From Hippophae tibetana (Eukaryota; Streptophyta; Magnoliopsida; Rosales; Elaeagnaceae), in assembly GCA_037013495.1 (NCBI GenBank), contig CM072810.1, positions 27,805,843 to 27,869,842 of the forward strand: a stretch of DNA of 64,000 nt, read 5' to 3'. The notes beneath the pieces are model-generated. The model was given only the letters and a program-made list of their open reading frames with translations, searched no databases and was not told where the DNA came from. Both the position numbers and the translations under genes were made by a program. Positions 49,499 through 61,873 of the stretch are shown piece after piece. Numbering within the stretch: the first letter of the stretch is position 1; each line of letters starts with the position of its first letter.

Positions 49499-52442
49499 CT
49501 TAAGAGCCAAGTTCTCTCACTTCTCAAAAGTATATTACTCTCATCTTGGCCACTAGTGATGTAGTTCGAATGCCTGCCCAACATATTCATTTAACAGTAA
49601 GTTCAATTGGCTTGTACATGGACTTAAGTAAATTAATTTGGCATGAAATGATACGGTAGTATTGGATTGATTTTCTCATTCTAATTTTCTCTAATAATAG
49701 GTACACCCAAGTTTTAAAAGTAGTTGATTACGTTTGAAAAATATGCAAAGACTTTGTCCAAAGTTTCATCCTCTTGCATGATATAGATTTCAAAATTTCC
49801 ATTCAACTATATAATTCTAGATTTATTTCATTGTTGAAATGCCCATATGAGTGGTCTCCAAAATGTTTCATGTTCTTTTGAAGAAGTTTAATTTTAAATT
49901 CAACTTAATAATCATTTTAGAGCTCGAATTACCTTTTTTTAATTTCCCTGAAAAAGGGACTCTTCTTCCTATGAAATTTAGTAAATCTCATTGCAAGTAG
50001 AGCCACTTTCTCTTCATTGAGATTAAAGTGATCATTTCTAACAATTGGGTTAAAAACATGTTCGCTCGGACCACTATCCTTGATGTCTTAAGAGCCAAGT
50101 TCTCTCCCTTCTCAAAAGTATATTACTCTCATCTTGGCCACTAGTGATGTAGTTCGAATGCCTGCCCAACATATTCATTTAACAGTAAGTTCAATTGGCT
50201 TGTACATGGACTTAAGTAAATTAATTTGGCATGAAATGATACGGTAGTATTGGATTGATTTTCTCATTCTAATTTTCTCTAATAATAGGTCTACCCAAGT
50301 TTTAAAAGTAGTTGATTATGTTTGAAAAATATGCAAACACTTTGTCCAAAGTTTCATCCTCTTGCATGATATAGATTTCAAAATTTCCATTCAACTATAT
50401 AATTCTAGATTTATTTTATTGTTGAAATGCCTATATGAGTGGTCTCCAAAATGTTTCATGTTCTTTTGAAGAGTTTAATTTTAAATTCAACTTAATAATC
50501 ATTTTAGAGCTCGAATTACCTTTTATTTAATATCCCTGAAACAGGGTCTCTTCTTCCTATGAAATTTAGTAAATCTCACGGCAAGTATAGCCACTTTCTC
50601 TTCATTGAGATAAGAGTCATCATTTCTAACAATTGGGTTAAAAACATTTTTGCTCGGACCACTATCCTTGATGTCTTAAGAGCCAAGTTCTCTCCCTTCT
50701 CGAAAGTATATTACTCTCATCTTGGCCACTAGTGATGTAGTTCGAATGCCTACCCAACATATTCATTTTATAGTAAGTTCAATTGGCTTGTACATGGACT
50801 TAAGTAAATTAATTTGGCATGAAATGATACGGTAGTATTGGATTGATTTTCTCATTCTAATTTTCTCTAATAATAGGTCTACCCAAGTTTTAAAAGTAGT
50901 TGATTATGTTTGAAAAATATGCAAACACTTTGTCCAAAGTTTCATGCTCTTGCATGATATAGATTTCAAAATTTCCATTCAACTATATAATTCTAGATTT
51001 ATTTCATCGTTGAAATGCCTATATGAGTGCTATCCAAAATGTTTCATGTTATTTTGAAGAAGTTTAATTTTAAATTGAACTTAATAATCATTTTAGAGCT
51101 CGAATTACCTTTTTTTTAATATCCCTGAAAAAGGAACTCTTCTTCCTATGAAATTTAGTAAATCTCACGGCAAGTAGAGCCACTTTCTCTTCATTGAGAT
51201 TAGAGTCATCATTTCTTACAATTGGTTTAAAAACATGTTTGCTCGGACCACTATCCTTGATGTCTTAAGAGCCAAGTTCTCTCCCTTCTCGAAAGTATAT
51301 TACTCTCATCTTGGCCACTAGTGATGTAGTTCGAATGCCTGCCCAACATATTCATTTAACAGTAAGTTCAATTGGCTTGTACATGGACTTAAGTAAATTA
51401 ATTTGGCATGAAATGATACGGTAGTATTGGATTGATTTTCTCATTCTAATTTTCTCTAATAATAGGTCTACCCAAGTTTTAAAAGTAGTTGATTATGTTT
51501 GAAAAATATGCAAACACTTTGTCCAAAGTTTCATTCTCTTGCATGATATAGATTTCAAAATTTCCATTCAACTATATAATTCTAGATTTATTTCATCGTT
51601 GAAATGCCTATATGAGTGCTATCCAAAATGTTTCATGTTATTTTGAAGAAGTTTAATTTTAAATTCAACTTAATAATCATTTTAGAGCTCGAATTACCTT
51701 TTTTTTAATATCCCTGAAAAAGGAACTCTTCTTCCTATGAAATTTAGTAAATCTCACGGCAAGTAGAGCCACTTTCTCTTCATTGAGATTAGAGTCATCA
51801 TTTCTAACAATTGGTTTAAAAACATGTTTGCTCGGACCACTATCGTTGATGTCTTAAGAGCCAAGTTCTCTCCCTTCTCGAAAGTATATTACTCTCATCT
51901 TGGCCACTAGTGATGTAGTTCGAATGCCTGCCCAACATATTCATTTAACAGTAAGTTCAATTGGCTTGTACATGGACTTAAGTAAATTATTTTGGCATGA
52001 AAATGATACGGTAGTATTGGAATGATTTTATCATTCTAATTTTCTCTACTAATAGGTCTACCCAAGTTTTAAAAGTAGTTGATTATGTTTGAAAAATATG
52101 CAAACACTTTGTCCAAAGTTTCATCCTCTTGCATGATATAGATTTCAAAATTTCCATTCAACTATATAATTCTAGATTTATTTCATCGTTGAAATGCCTA
52201 TATGAGTGCTATGCAAAATGTTTCATGTTGTTTTGAAGAAGTTTAATTTTAAATTCAACTTAATAATCATTTTAGAGCTCGAATTACCTTTTTTTTAATA
52301 TCCCTGAAAAAGGGACTCTTCTTCCTATGAAATTTAGTAAATCTCACGGCAAGTAGAGCCACTTTCTCTTCATTGAGATTGGAGTCATCATTTCTAACAA
52401 TTGGGTTAAAAACATGTTTGCTCGGACCACTATCCTTGATGT
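49499..52442 (+). repeat. Five-monomer unit Z, copy 1
   Basis: Monomers start at 49499, 50087, 50675, 51264 and 51853. Markers are TAGGTACACCC, AATTTCCCTG and CTCATTGCAAG (first), GCAAGTATAGCC and AACATTTTTGCTC (second), GCCTACCC and CATTTTATAG (third), AAGGAACTCTTC with ATTGGTTTAAAAAC (third and fourth). The first four recur at about 2945 bp; the fifth, a hybrid with CTCTACTAATAGG, does not match the monomer at 54799. The second has GAAGAGTTTAATT, a three-base loss, near 50470. Confidence 0.92.
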
Positions 52443-54798
52443 CTTAAGAGCCAAGTTCTCTCCCTTCTCGAAAGTATATTACTCTCATCTTGGCCACTAG
52501 TGATGTAGTTCGAATGCCTACCCAACATATTCATTTAACAGTAAGTTCAATTGGCTTGTACATGGACTTAAGTAAATTAATTTGGCATGAAATGATACGG
52601 TAGTATTGGATTGATTTTCTCATTCTAATTTTCTCTAATAATAGGTACACCCAAGTTTTAAAAGTAGTTGATTACGTTTGAAAAATATGCAAAGACTTTG
52701 TCCAAAGTTTCATCCTCTTGCATGATATAGATTTCAAAATTTCCATTCAACTATATAATTCTAGATTTATTTCATTGTTGAAATGCCCATATGAGTGGTC
52801 TCCAAAATGTTTCATGTTCTTTTGAAGAAGTTTAATTTTAAATTCAACTTAATAATCATTTTAGAGCTCGAATTACCTTTTTTTTAATTTCCCTGAAAAA
52901 GGGACCCTTCTTCCTATGAAATTTAGTAAATCTCATTGCAAGTAGAGCCACTTTCTCTTCATTGAGATTAAAGTCATCATTTCTAACAATTGGGTTAAAA
53001 ACATGTTCGCTCGGACCATTATCCTTGATGTCTTAAGAGCCAAGTTCTCTCACTTCTCAAAAGTATATTACTCTCATCTTGGCCACTAGTGATGTAGTTC
53101 GAATGCCTGCCCAACATATTCATTTAACAGTAAGTTCAATTGGCTTGTACATGGACTTAAGTAAATTAATTTGGCATGAAATGATACGGTAGTATTGGAT
53201 TGATTTTCTCATTCTAAGTTTCTCTAATAATAGGTCTACCCAAGTTTTAAAACTAGTTGATTATGTTTGAAAAATATGCAAACACTTTGTCCAAAGTTTC
53301 ATCCTCTTGCATGATATAGATTTCAAAATTTCCATTCAACTATATAATTCTAGATTTATTTTATTGTTGAAATGCCTATATGAGTGGTCTCCAAAATGTT
53401 TCATGTTCTTTTGAAGAAGTTTAATTTTAAATTCAACTTAATAATCATTTTAGAGCTCGAATTACCTTTTATTTGATATCCCTGAAAAAGGGTCTCTTCT
53501 TCCTATGAAATTTAGTAAATCTCACGGCAAGTATAGCCAGTTTCTCTTCATTGAGATAAGAGTCATCATTTCTAACAATTGGGTTAAAAACATTTTTGCT
53601 CGGACCACTATCCTTGATGTCTTAAGAGCCAAGTTCTCTCCCTTCTCGAAAGTATATTACTCTCATCTTGGCCACTAGTGATGTAGTTCGAATGCCTATC
53701 CAACATATTCATTTTACAGTAAGTTCAATTGGCTTGTACATGGACTTAAGTAAATTAATTTGGCATGAAATGATACGGTAGTATTGGATTGATTTTCTCA
53801 TTCTAATTTTCTCTAATAATAGGTCTACCCAAGTTTTAAAAGTAGTTGATTATGTTTGAAAAATATGCAAACACTTTGTCCAAAGTTTCATGCTCTTGCA
53901 TGATATAGATTTCAAAATTTCCATTCAACTATATAATTCTAGATTTATTTCAGCGTTGAAATGCCTATATGAGTGCTATCCAAAATGTTTCATGTTATTT
54001 TGAAGAAGTTTAATTTTAAATTCAACTTAATAATCATTTTAGAGCTCGAATTACCTTTTTTTTAATATCCCTGAAAAAGGAACTCTTCTTCCAATGAAAT
54101 TTAGTAAATCTCACGGCAAGTAGAGCCACTTTCTCTTCATTGAGATTAGAGTCATCATTTCTAACAATTGGTTTAAAAACATGTTTGCTCGGACCACTAT
54201 CCTTGATGTCTTAAGAGCCAAGTTCTCTCCCTTCTCGAAAGTATATTACTCTCATCTTGGCCACTAGTGATGTAGTTCGAATGCCTGCCCAACATATTCA
54301 TTTAACAGTAAGTTCAATTGGCTTGTACATGGACTTAAGTAAATTAATTTGGCATGAAATGATACGGTAGTATTGGATTGATTTTCTCATTCTAATTTTC
54401 TCTAATAATAGGTCTACCCAAGTTTTAAAAGTAGTTGATTATGTTTGAAAAATATGCAAACACTTTGCCCAAAGTTTCATCCTCTTGCATGATATAGATT
54501 TCAAAATTTCCATTCAACTATATAATTCTAGATTTATTTCATCGTTGAAATGCCTATATGAGTGCTATCCAAAATGTTTCATGTTATTTTGAAGAAGTTT
54601 AATTTTAAATTCAACTTAATAATCATTTTAGAGCTCGAATTACCTTTTTTTTAATATCCCTGAAAAAGGAACTCTTCTTCCTATGAAATTTAGTAAATCT
54701 CACGGCAAGTAGAGCCACTTTCTCTTCATTGAGATTAGAGTCATCATTTCTAACAATTGGTTTAAAAACATGTTTGCTCGGACCACTATCCTTGATGT
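52443..54798 (+). repeat. Unit Z, copy 2 (four monomers)
   Basis: Monomers start at 52443, 53032, 53621 and 54210, offset 2944 to 2946 bp from copy 1. The 53621 monomer has GCCTATCC, CATTTTACAG, TTTCAGCGTTG and CCAATGAAATTT, and is itself repeated at 57749. Confidence 0.92.
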
Positions 54799-55978
54799 CT
54801 TAAGAGCCAAGTTCTCTCCCTTCTCGAAAGTATATTACTCTCATCTTGGCCACTAGTGATGTAGTTCGAATGCCTGCCCAACATATTCGTTTAACAGTAA
54901 GTTCAATTGGCTTATACATGGACTTAAGCAAGGTAATTTGGCATGAAAATGATAAGGTAGTATTAGAATGATTTTCTCAATCTAATTTTCTTTGCTAATA
55001 GGTCCACCCAAGTTTTAAAAGTAGGTTATTATGTTTGAAAAATATGCAAAGACTTTGTCCAAAGTTTCATCCTCTTGCATGATATAGATTTCAAAATTTC
55101 CATTCAACTATATAATTCAAGATTTATTTTATTGTGGAAATGCCTATATGAGTGCTATCCAAAATGTTTCATGTTCTTTTGAAGAAGTTTAATTTTAAAT
55201 TCAACTTAATAATCATTTTAGAGCTCGAATTACCTTTTTTTTAATATCCCTGAAAAAGGGTCTCTTCTTCCTATGAAATTTAGTAAATCTCACGGCAAGT
55301 AGAGCCACTTTCTCTTCATTGAGATAAGAGTCATCATTTCTAAAAATTGGGTTAAAAACATGTTCGCTCGGACCACTATCCTTGATGTCTTATAAGCCAA
55401 GTTCTCTCCCTTCTCGAAAGTATATTATTCTCATCTTCGCCACAAGTGATGTAGTTCGAATGCCTGCCCAACATATTCGTTTAACAGTAAGTTCAATTGG
55501 CTTGTACATAGACTTAAGTAAATTAATTTGGTATGAAAATGATACGGTAGTATTGGAATGATTTTCTCATTCTAATTTTCTCTAGTAATAGGTCTACCCA
55601 AGTTTTAAAAGTAGTTGATTATGTTTGAAAAATATGCAAACACTTTGCCCAAAGTTTCATCCTCTTGCATGATATAGATTTCAAAATTTCCATTCAACTA
55701 TATAATTCTAGATTTATTTCATCGTTGAAATGCCTATATGAGTGCTATCCAAAATGTTTCATGTTCTTTTGAAGAAGTTCAATTTTAAATTCAACTTAAT
55801 AATCATTTTAGAGCTCGAATTACCTTTTTTTTAATATCCCTGAAAAAGGGACTCTTCTTCCTATGAAATTTAGTAAATCTCACGGCAAGTAGAGCCACTT
55901 TCTCTTCATTGAGATTAGAGTCATCATTTCTAACAATTGGGTTCAAAACATTTTTGCTCGGACCACTATCCTTGATGT
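54799..55978 (+). repeat. Class B plus hybrid pair
   Basis: Monomers start at 54799 (class B, with private AGTAGGTTATTATG near 55021) and 55389 (hybrid: TACATAGACTTAAG, GATACGG, GGAATG). The second begins with CTTATAAGCC and has CATCTTCGCCACAAGTG, breaking both the CTTAAG and the CACTAGTG motifs. TACATAGACTTAAG links it to the monomer at 48909. Confidence 0.9.
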
Positions 55979-57748
55979 CTTAAGAGCCAAGTTCTCTCCC
56001 TTCTCGAAAGTATATTACTCTCATCTTGGCCACTAGTGATGTAGTTCGAATGCCTGCCCAACATATTCGTTTAACAGTAAGTTCAATTGGCTTATACATG
56101 GAATTAAGCAAGGTAATTTGGCATGAAAATGATAAGGTAGTATTGGAATGATTTTCTCAATCTAATTTTCTTTGCTAATAGGTCCACCCAAGTTTTAAAA
56201 GTAGTTGATTACGTTTGAAAAATATGCAAAGACTTTGTCCAAAGTTTCATCCTCTTGCATGATATAGATTTCAAAATTTCCAGTCAATTATATAATTCTA
56301 GATTTATTTTATCGTTGATATGCCTATATGAGTGGTCTCCAAAATGTTTCATGTTCTTTTGAAGAAGTTTAATTTTAAATTCAACTTAATAATCATTTTA
56401 GAGCGCGAATTACCTTTTTTTTAATATCCGTGAAAAAGGGTCTCTTTTTCCTATGAAATTTAGTAAATCTCACGGCAAGTAGAGCCACTTTCTCTTCATT
56501 GAGATAAGAGTCATCATTTCTAACAATTGGGTTAAAAACATGTTCGCTCGGACCACTATCCTTGATGTCTTAAGAGCCAAGTTCTTTCCCTTCTCAAAAG
56601 TATATTACTCTCATCTTGGCCACTAGTGATGTAGTTCGAATGCCTGTCCAACATATTCGTTTAACAGTAAGTTCAATTGGCTTATACATGGACTTAAGCA
56701 AGGTAAATTGGCATGAAAATGATAAGGTAGTATTGGAATGATTTTCTCAATCTAATTTTCTTTGCTAATAGGTCCACCCAAGTTTTAAAAGTAGTTGATT
56801 ACGTTTGAAGAATATGCAAAGACTTTGTCCAAAGTTTCATCCTCTTGCATGATATAGATTTCAAAATTTCCAGTCAATTATATAATTCTAGATTTATTTT
56901 ATCGTTGATATGCCTATATGAGTGGTCTCCAAAATGTTTCATGTTCTTTTGAAGAAGTTTAATTTTAAATTCAACTTAATAATCATTTTAGAGCTCGAAT
57001 TACCTTTTTTTTAATATCCGTGAAAAAGGGTCTCTTTTTCCTATAAAATTTAGTAAATCTCACGGCAAGTAGAGCCACTTTCTCTTCATTGAGATAAGAG
57101 TCATCATTTCTAACAATTGGGTTAAAAACATGTTCGCTCGGACCACTATCCTTGATGTCTTAAGAGCCAAGTTCTTTCCCTTCTCAAAAGTATATTACTC
57201 TCATCTTGGCCACTAGTGATGTAGTTCGAATGCCTGTCCAACATATTCGTTTAACAGTAAGTTCAATTGGCTTATACATGGACTTAAGCAAGGTAAATTG
57301 GCATGAAAATGATAAGGTAGTATTGGAATGATTTTCTCAATCTAATTTTCTTTGCTAATAGGTCCACCCAAGTTTTAAAAGTAGTTGATTACGTTTGAAG
57401 AATATGCAAAGACTTTGTCCAAAGTTTCATCCTCTTGCATGATATAGGTTTCAAAATTTCCAGTCAATTATATAATTCTAGATTTATTTTATCGTTGATA
57501 TGCCTATATGAGTGGTCTCCAAAATGTTTCATGTTCTTTTGAAGAAGTTTAATTTTAAATTCAACTTAATAATCATTTTAGAGCTCGAATTACCTTTTTT
57601 TTAATATCCGTGAAAAAGGGTCTCTTTTTCCTATGAAATTTAGTAAATCTCACGGCAAGTAGAGCCACTTTCTCTTCATTGAGATAAGAGTCATCATTTC
57701 TAACAATTGGGTTAAAAACATGTTAGCTCGGACCACTATCCTTGATGT
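55979..57748 (+). repeat. Single monomer amplified three times
   Basis: Monomers start at 55979, 56569 and 57159, all 590 bp and class B. They share CCAGTCAATTATATAATTC, ATCGTTGATATGCC, ATATCCGTGAAAAAGG and TCTCTTTTTCC, a combination found nowhere else in the window. The second and third also share GTTCTTTCCC, GCCTGTCC, GTAAATTGGC and TTGAAGAATATG, so they are the closest pair. Confidence 0.95.
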
Positions 57749-58928
57749 CTTAAGAGCCAAGTTCTCTCCCTTCTCGAAAGTATATTACTCTCATCTTGGC
57801 CACTAGTGATGTAGTTCGAATGCCTATCCAACATATTCATTTTACAGTAAGTTCAATTGGCTTGTACATGGACTTAAGTAAATTAATTTGGCATGAAATG
57901 ATACGGTAGTATTGGATTGATTTTCTCATTCTAATTTTCTCTAATAATAGGTCTACCCAAGTTTTAAAAGTAGTTGATTATGTTTGAAAAATATGCAAAC
58001 ACTTTGTCCAAAGTTTCATGCTCTTGCATGATATAGATTTCAAAATTTCCATTCAACTATATAATTCTAGATTTATTTCAGCGTTGAAATGCCTATATGA
58101 GTGCTATCCAAAATGTTTCATGTTATTTTGAAGAAGTTTAATTTTAAATTCAACTTAATAATCATTTTAGAGCTCGAATTACCTTTTTTTTAATATCCCT
58201 GAAAAAGGAACTCTTCTTCCAATGAAATTTAGTAAATCTCACGGCAAGTAGAGCCACTTTCTCTTCATTGAGATAAGAGTCATCATTTCTAACAATTGGG
58301 TTAAAAACATGTTCGCTCGGACCACTATCCTTGATGTCTTAAGAGCCAAGTTCTCTCCCTTCTCAAAAGTATATTACTCTCATCTTGGCCACTTCGTGAT
58401 GTAGTTCGAATGCCTGCCCAACATATTCATTTAACAGTAAGTTCAATTGGCTTGTACATGGATTTAAGTAAATTAATTTGGCATGAAATGATACGGTAGT
58501 ATTGGTATGATTTTCTCATTCTAGTTTTCTCTACTAATAGGTCCACCCAAGTTTTAAAAGTAGTTGATTTTGTTTGAAAAATATGCAAAAAATTTGTCCA
58601 AAGTTTCATCCTCTTGCATGATATAGATTTCAAAGTTTCCATTCAATTATATAATTCTAGATTTATTTCATCGTTGATATGCCTATATGAGTGGTCTCCA
58701 AAATGTTTCATGTTCTTTTGAAGAAGTTTAATTTTAAATTCAACTTAATAATCATTTTAGAGCTCGAATTATCTTTTTTTTAATATCCCTGAAAAAAGGG
58801 TCTATTCTTCCTACGAAATTTAGTAAATCTCACGGCAAGTAGAGCCACTTTCTCTTCATTGAGATTAGAGTCATCATTTCTAACAATTGGGTTAAAAACA
58901 TGTTTGCTCGGACCACTATCCTTGATGT
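57749..58928 (+). repeat. Z-type monomer then first class C monomer
   Basis: The monomer at 57749 repeats that at 53621 (GCCTATCC, CATTTTACAG, CAGCGTTG, CCAATGAAATTT) at an offset of 4128 bp, seven monomers, but ends with GATAAGAGTC and TGTTCGCTC. The one at 58338 is class C (GGTATGATTTTC, CTAGTTTTCTCTAC, GTGGTCTCC) and is 591 bp because of CACTTCGTGATG near 58392 and a six-A run in CTGAAAAAAGGG. Confidence 0.91.
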
Positions 58929-61873
58929 CTTAAGAGCCAAGTTCTCTCCCTTCTCAAAAGTATATTACTCTCATCTTGGCCACTAGTGATGTAGTTCGAA
59001 TGCCTACCCAACATATTCATTTAACAGTAAGTTCAATTGGCTTGTACATGGACTTAAGTAAATTAATTTGGCATGAAATGATACGGTAGTATTGGAATGA
59101 TTTTCTCATTCTAATTTTCTCTACTAATAGGTCTACCCAAGTTTTAAAAGTAGTTGATTTTGTTTGAAAAATATGCAAACACTTTACCCAAAGTTTCATC
59201 CTCTTGCATGATATAGATTTCAAAATTTCCATTCAACTATATAATTCTAGATTTATTTCATCGTTGATATGCCTATATGAGTGCTATCCAAAATGTTTCA
59301 TGTTATTTTGAAGAAGTTTAATTTTAAATTCAACTTAATAATCATTTTAGAGCTCGAATTACCTTTTTTTTAATATCCCTGAAAAAGGGTCTCTTATTCC
59401 TATGAAATTTAGTAAATCTCACGGCAAGTAGAGTCACTTTCTCTTCATTGAGATAAGAGTCATCATTTCTAACAATTGGGTTAAAAACATGTTCGCTCGG
59501 ACCACTATCCTTGATGTCTTAAGAGCCAAGTTCTCTCCCTTCGCAAAAGTATATTACTCTCATCTTGGCCACTAGTGATGTAGTTCGAATGCCTGCCCAA
59601 CATATTCATTTAACAGTAAGTTCAATTGGCTTATACATGGACTTAAGTAAATTAATTTGGCATGAAATGATACGGTAGTATTGGTATGATTTTCTCATTC
59701 TAGTTTTCTCTACTAATAGGTCCACCCAAGTTTTAAAAGTAGTTGATTACGTTTGAAAAATATGCAAACACTTTGTCCAAAGTTTCATCCTCTTGCATGA
59801 TATAGATTTCAAAATTTCCATTCAACTATATAATTCTAGATTTATTTCATCGTTGAAATGCCTATATGAGTGGTCTCCAAAATGTTTCATGTTCTTTTGA
59901 AGAAGTTTAATTTTAAATTCAACTTAATAATCATTTTAGAGCTCGAATTACCTTTTTTTTAATATCCCTGAAAAAAGGTCTCTTCTTCCTATGAAATTTA
60001 GTAAATCTCACGGTAAGTAGAGCCACTTTCTCTTCATTGAGATTAGAGTCATCATTTCTAACAATTGGGTTAAAAACATGTTTGCTCGGACCACTATCCT
60101 TGATGTCTTAAGAGCCAAGTTCTCTCCCTTCTCGAAAGTATATTACTCTCATCTTGGCCACTAGTGATGTAGTTCGAATGCCTACCCAACATATTCATTT
60201 AACAGTAAGTTCAATTGGCTTATACATGGACTTAAGCAAGGTAATTTGGCATGAAATGATACGGTAGTATTGGAATGATTTTCTCATTCTAATTTTCTCT
60301 ACTAATAGGTCTACCCAAGTTTTAAAAGTAGTTGATTATGTTTGAAAAATATGCAAACACTTTGCCCAAAGTTTCATCCTCTTGCATGATTTAGATTTCA
60401 AAATTTCCATTCAACTATATAATTCTAGATTTATTTCATCGTTGATATGCCTATATGAGTGCTATCCAAAATGTTTCATGTTCTTTTGAAGAAGTTTAAT
60501 TTTAAATTCAACTTAATAATCATTTTAGAGCTCGAATTACCTTTTTTTTAATATCCCTGAAAAAGGGTCTCTTCTTCCTATGAAATTTAGTAAATCTCAC
60601 CGCAAGTAGAGCCACTTTCTCTTCATTGAGATTAGAGTCATCATTTCTAACAATTGGGTTAAAAACATGTTCGCTCGGACCACTATCCTTCATGTCTTAA
60701 TAGCCAAGTTCTCTCCCTTCTCAAAAGTATATTACTCTCATCTTGGCCACTAGTGATGTAGTTCGAATGCCTGCCCAACATATTCATTTAACAGTAAGTT
60801 CAATTGGCTTGTACATGGACTTAAGTAAATTAATTTGGCATGAAATGATACGGTAGTATTGGTATGATTTTCTCATTCTAGCTTTCTCTACTAATAGGTC
60901 CACCCAAGTTTTAAAAGTAGTTGATTACTTTTGAAAAATATGCAAAAAATTTGTCCAAAGTTTCATCCTCTTGCATGATATAGATTTCAAAATTTCCATT
61001 CAACTATATAATTCTAGATTTATTTTATCGTTGAAATGCGTATATGAGTGGTCTCCAAAATGTTTCATGTTCTGTTGAAGAAGTTTAATTATAAATTCAA
61101 CTTAATAATCATTTTAGAGCTCGAATTACCTTTTTTTTAATATCCCTGAAAAAGGGTCTCTTCTTCCTATGAAATTTAGTAAATCTCACCGCAAGTAGAG
61201 CCACTTTCTCTTCATTGAGATTAGAGTCATCATTTCTAACAATTGGGTTAAAAACATGTTTGCTCGGACCACTATCCTTGATGTCTTAAGAGCCAAGTTC
61301 TCTCCCTTCTCAAAAGTATATTACTCTCATCTTGGCCACTAGTGATGTAGTTCGAATGCCTACCCAACATATTCATTTAACAGTAAGTTCAATTGGCTTG
61401 TACATGGACTTAAGTAAATTAATTTGGCATGAAATGATACGGTAGTATTGGAATGATTTTCTCATTCTAATTTTCTCTACTAATAGGTGTACCCAAGTTT
61501 TAAAAGTAGTTGATTTTGTTTGAAAAATATGCAAACACTTTGCCCAAAGTTTCATCCTCTTGCATGATATAGATTTCAAAATTTCCATTCAACTATATAA
61601 TTCTAGATTTATTTCATCGTTGATATGCCTATATGAGTGCTATCCAGAATGTTTCATGTTCTTTTGAAGAAGTTTAATTTTAAATTCAACTTAATAATCA
61701 TTTTAGAGCTCGAATTACCTTTTTTTTAATATCCCTGAAAAAGGGTCTCTTATTACTATGAAATTTAGTTAATCTCACGGCAAGTAGAGCCACTTTCTCT
61801 TCATTGAGATTAGAGTCATCATTTCTAACAATTGGGTTAAAAACATGTTTGCTCGGACCACTATCCTTGATGT
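58929..61873 (+). repeat. Five-monomer unit CD, copy 1
   Basis: Monomers start at 58929, 59518, 60107, 60696 and 61285, classes D, C, D, C, D. Class D has GCCTACCCAAC, GGAATG, CTCTACTAATAGGTCTACCC, GTTGATATGCC and GTGCTATCC; class C has GGTATG, a changed CTAGTTTTC (CTAGCTTTC at 60696) and GTGGTCTCC. Markers repeated 2945 bp later are CCCTTCGCAAAAG (59542 and 62487), ATGATTTAGATTTC (60386 and 63331) and AAAAAATTTGTCC. Confidence 0.94.
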
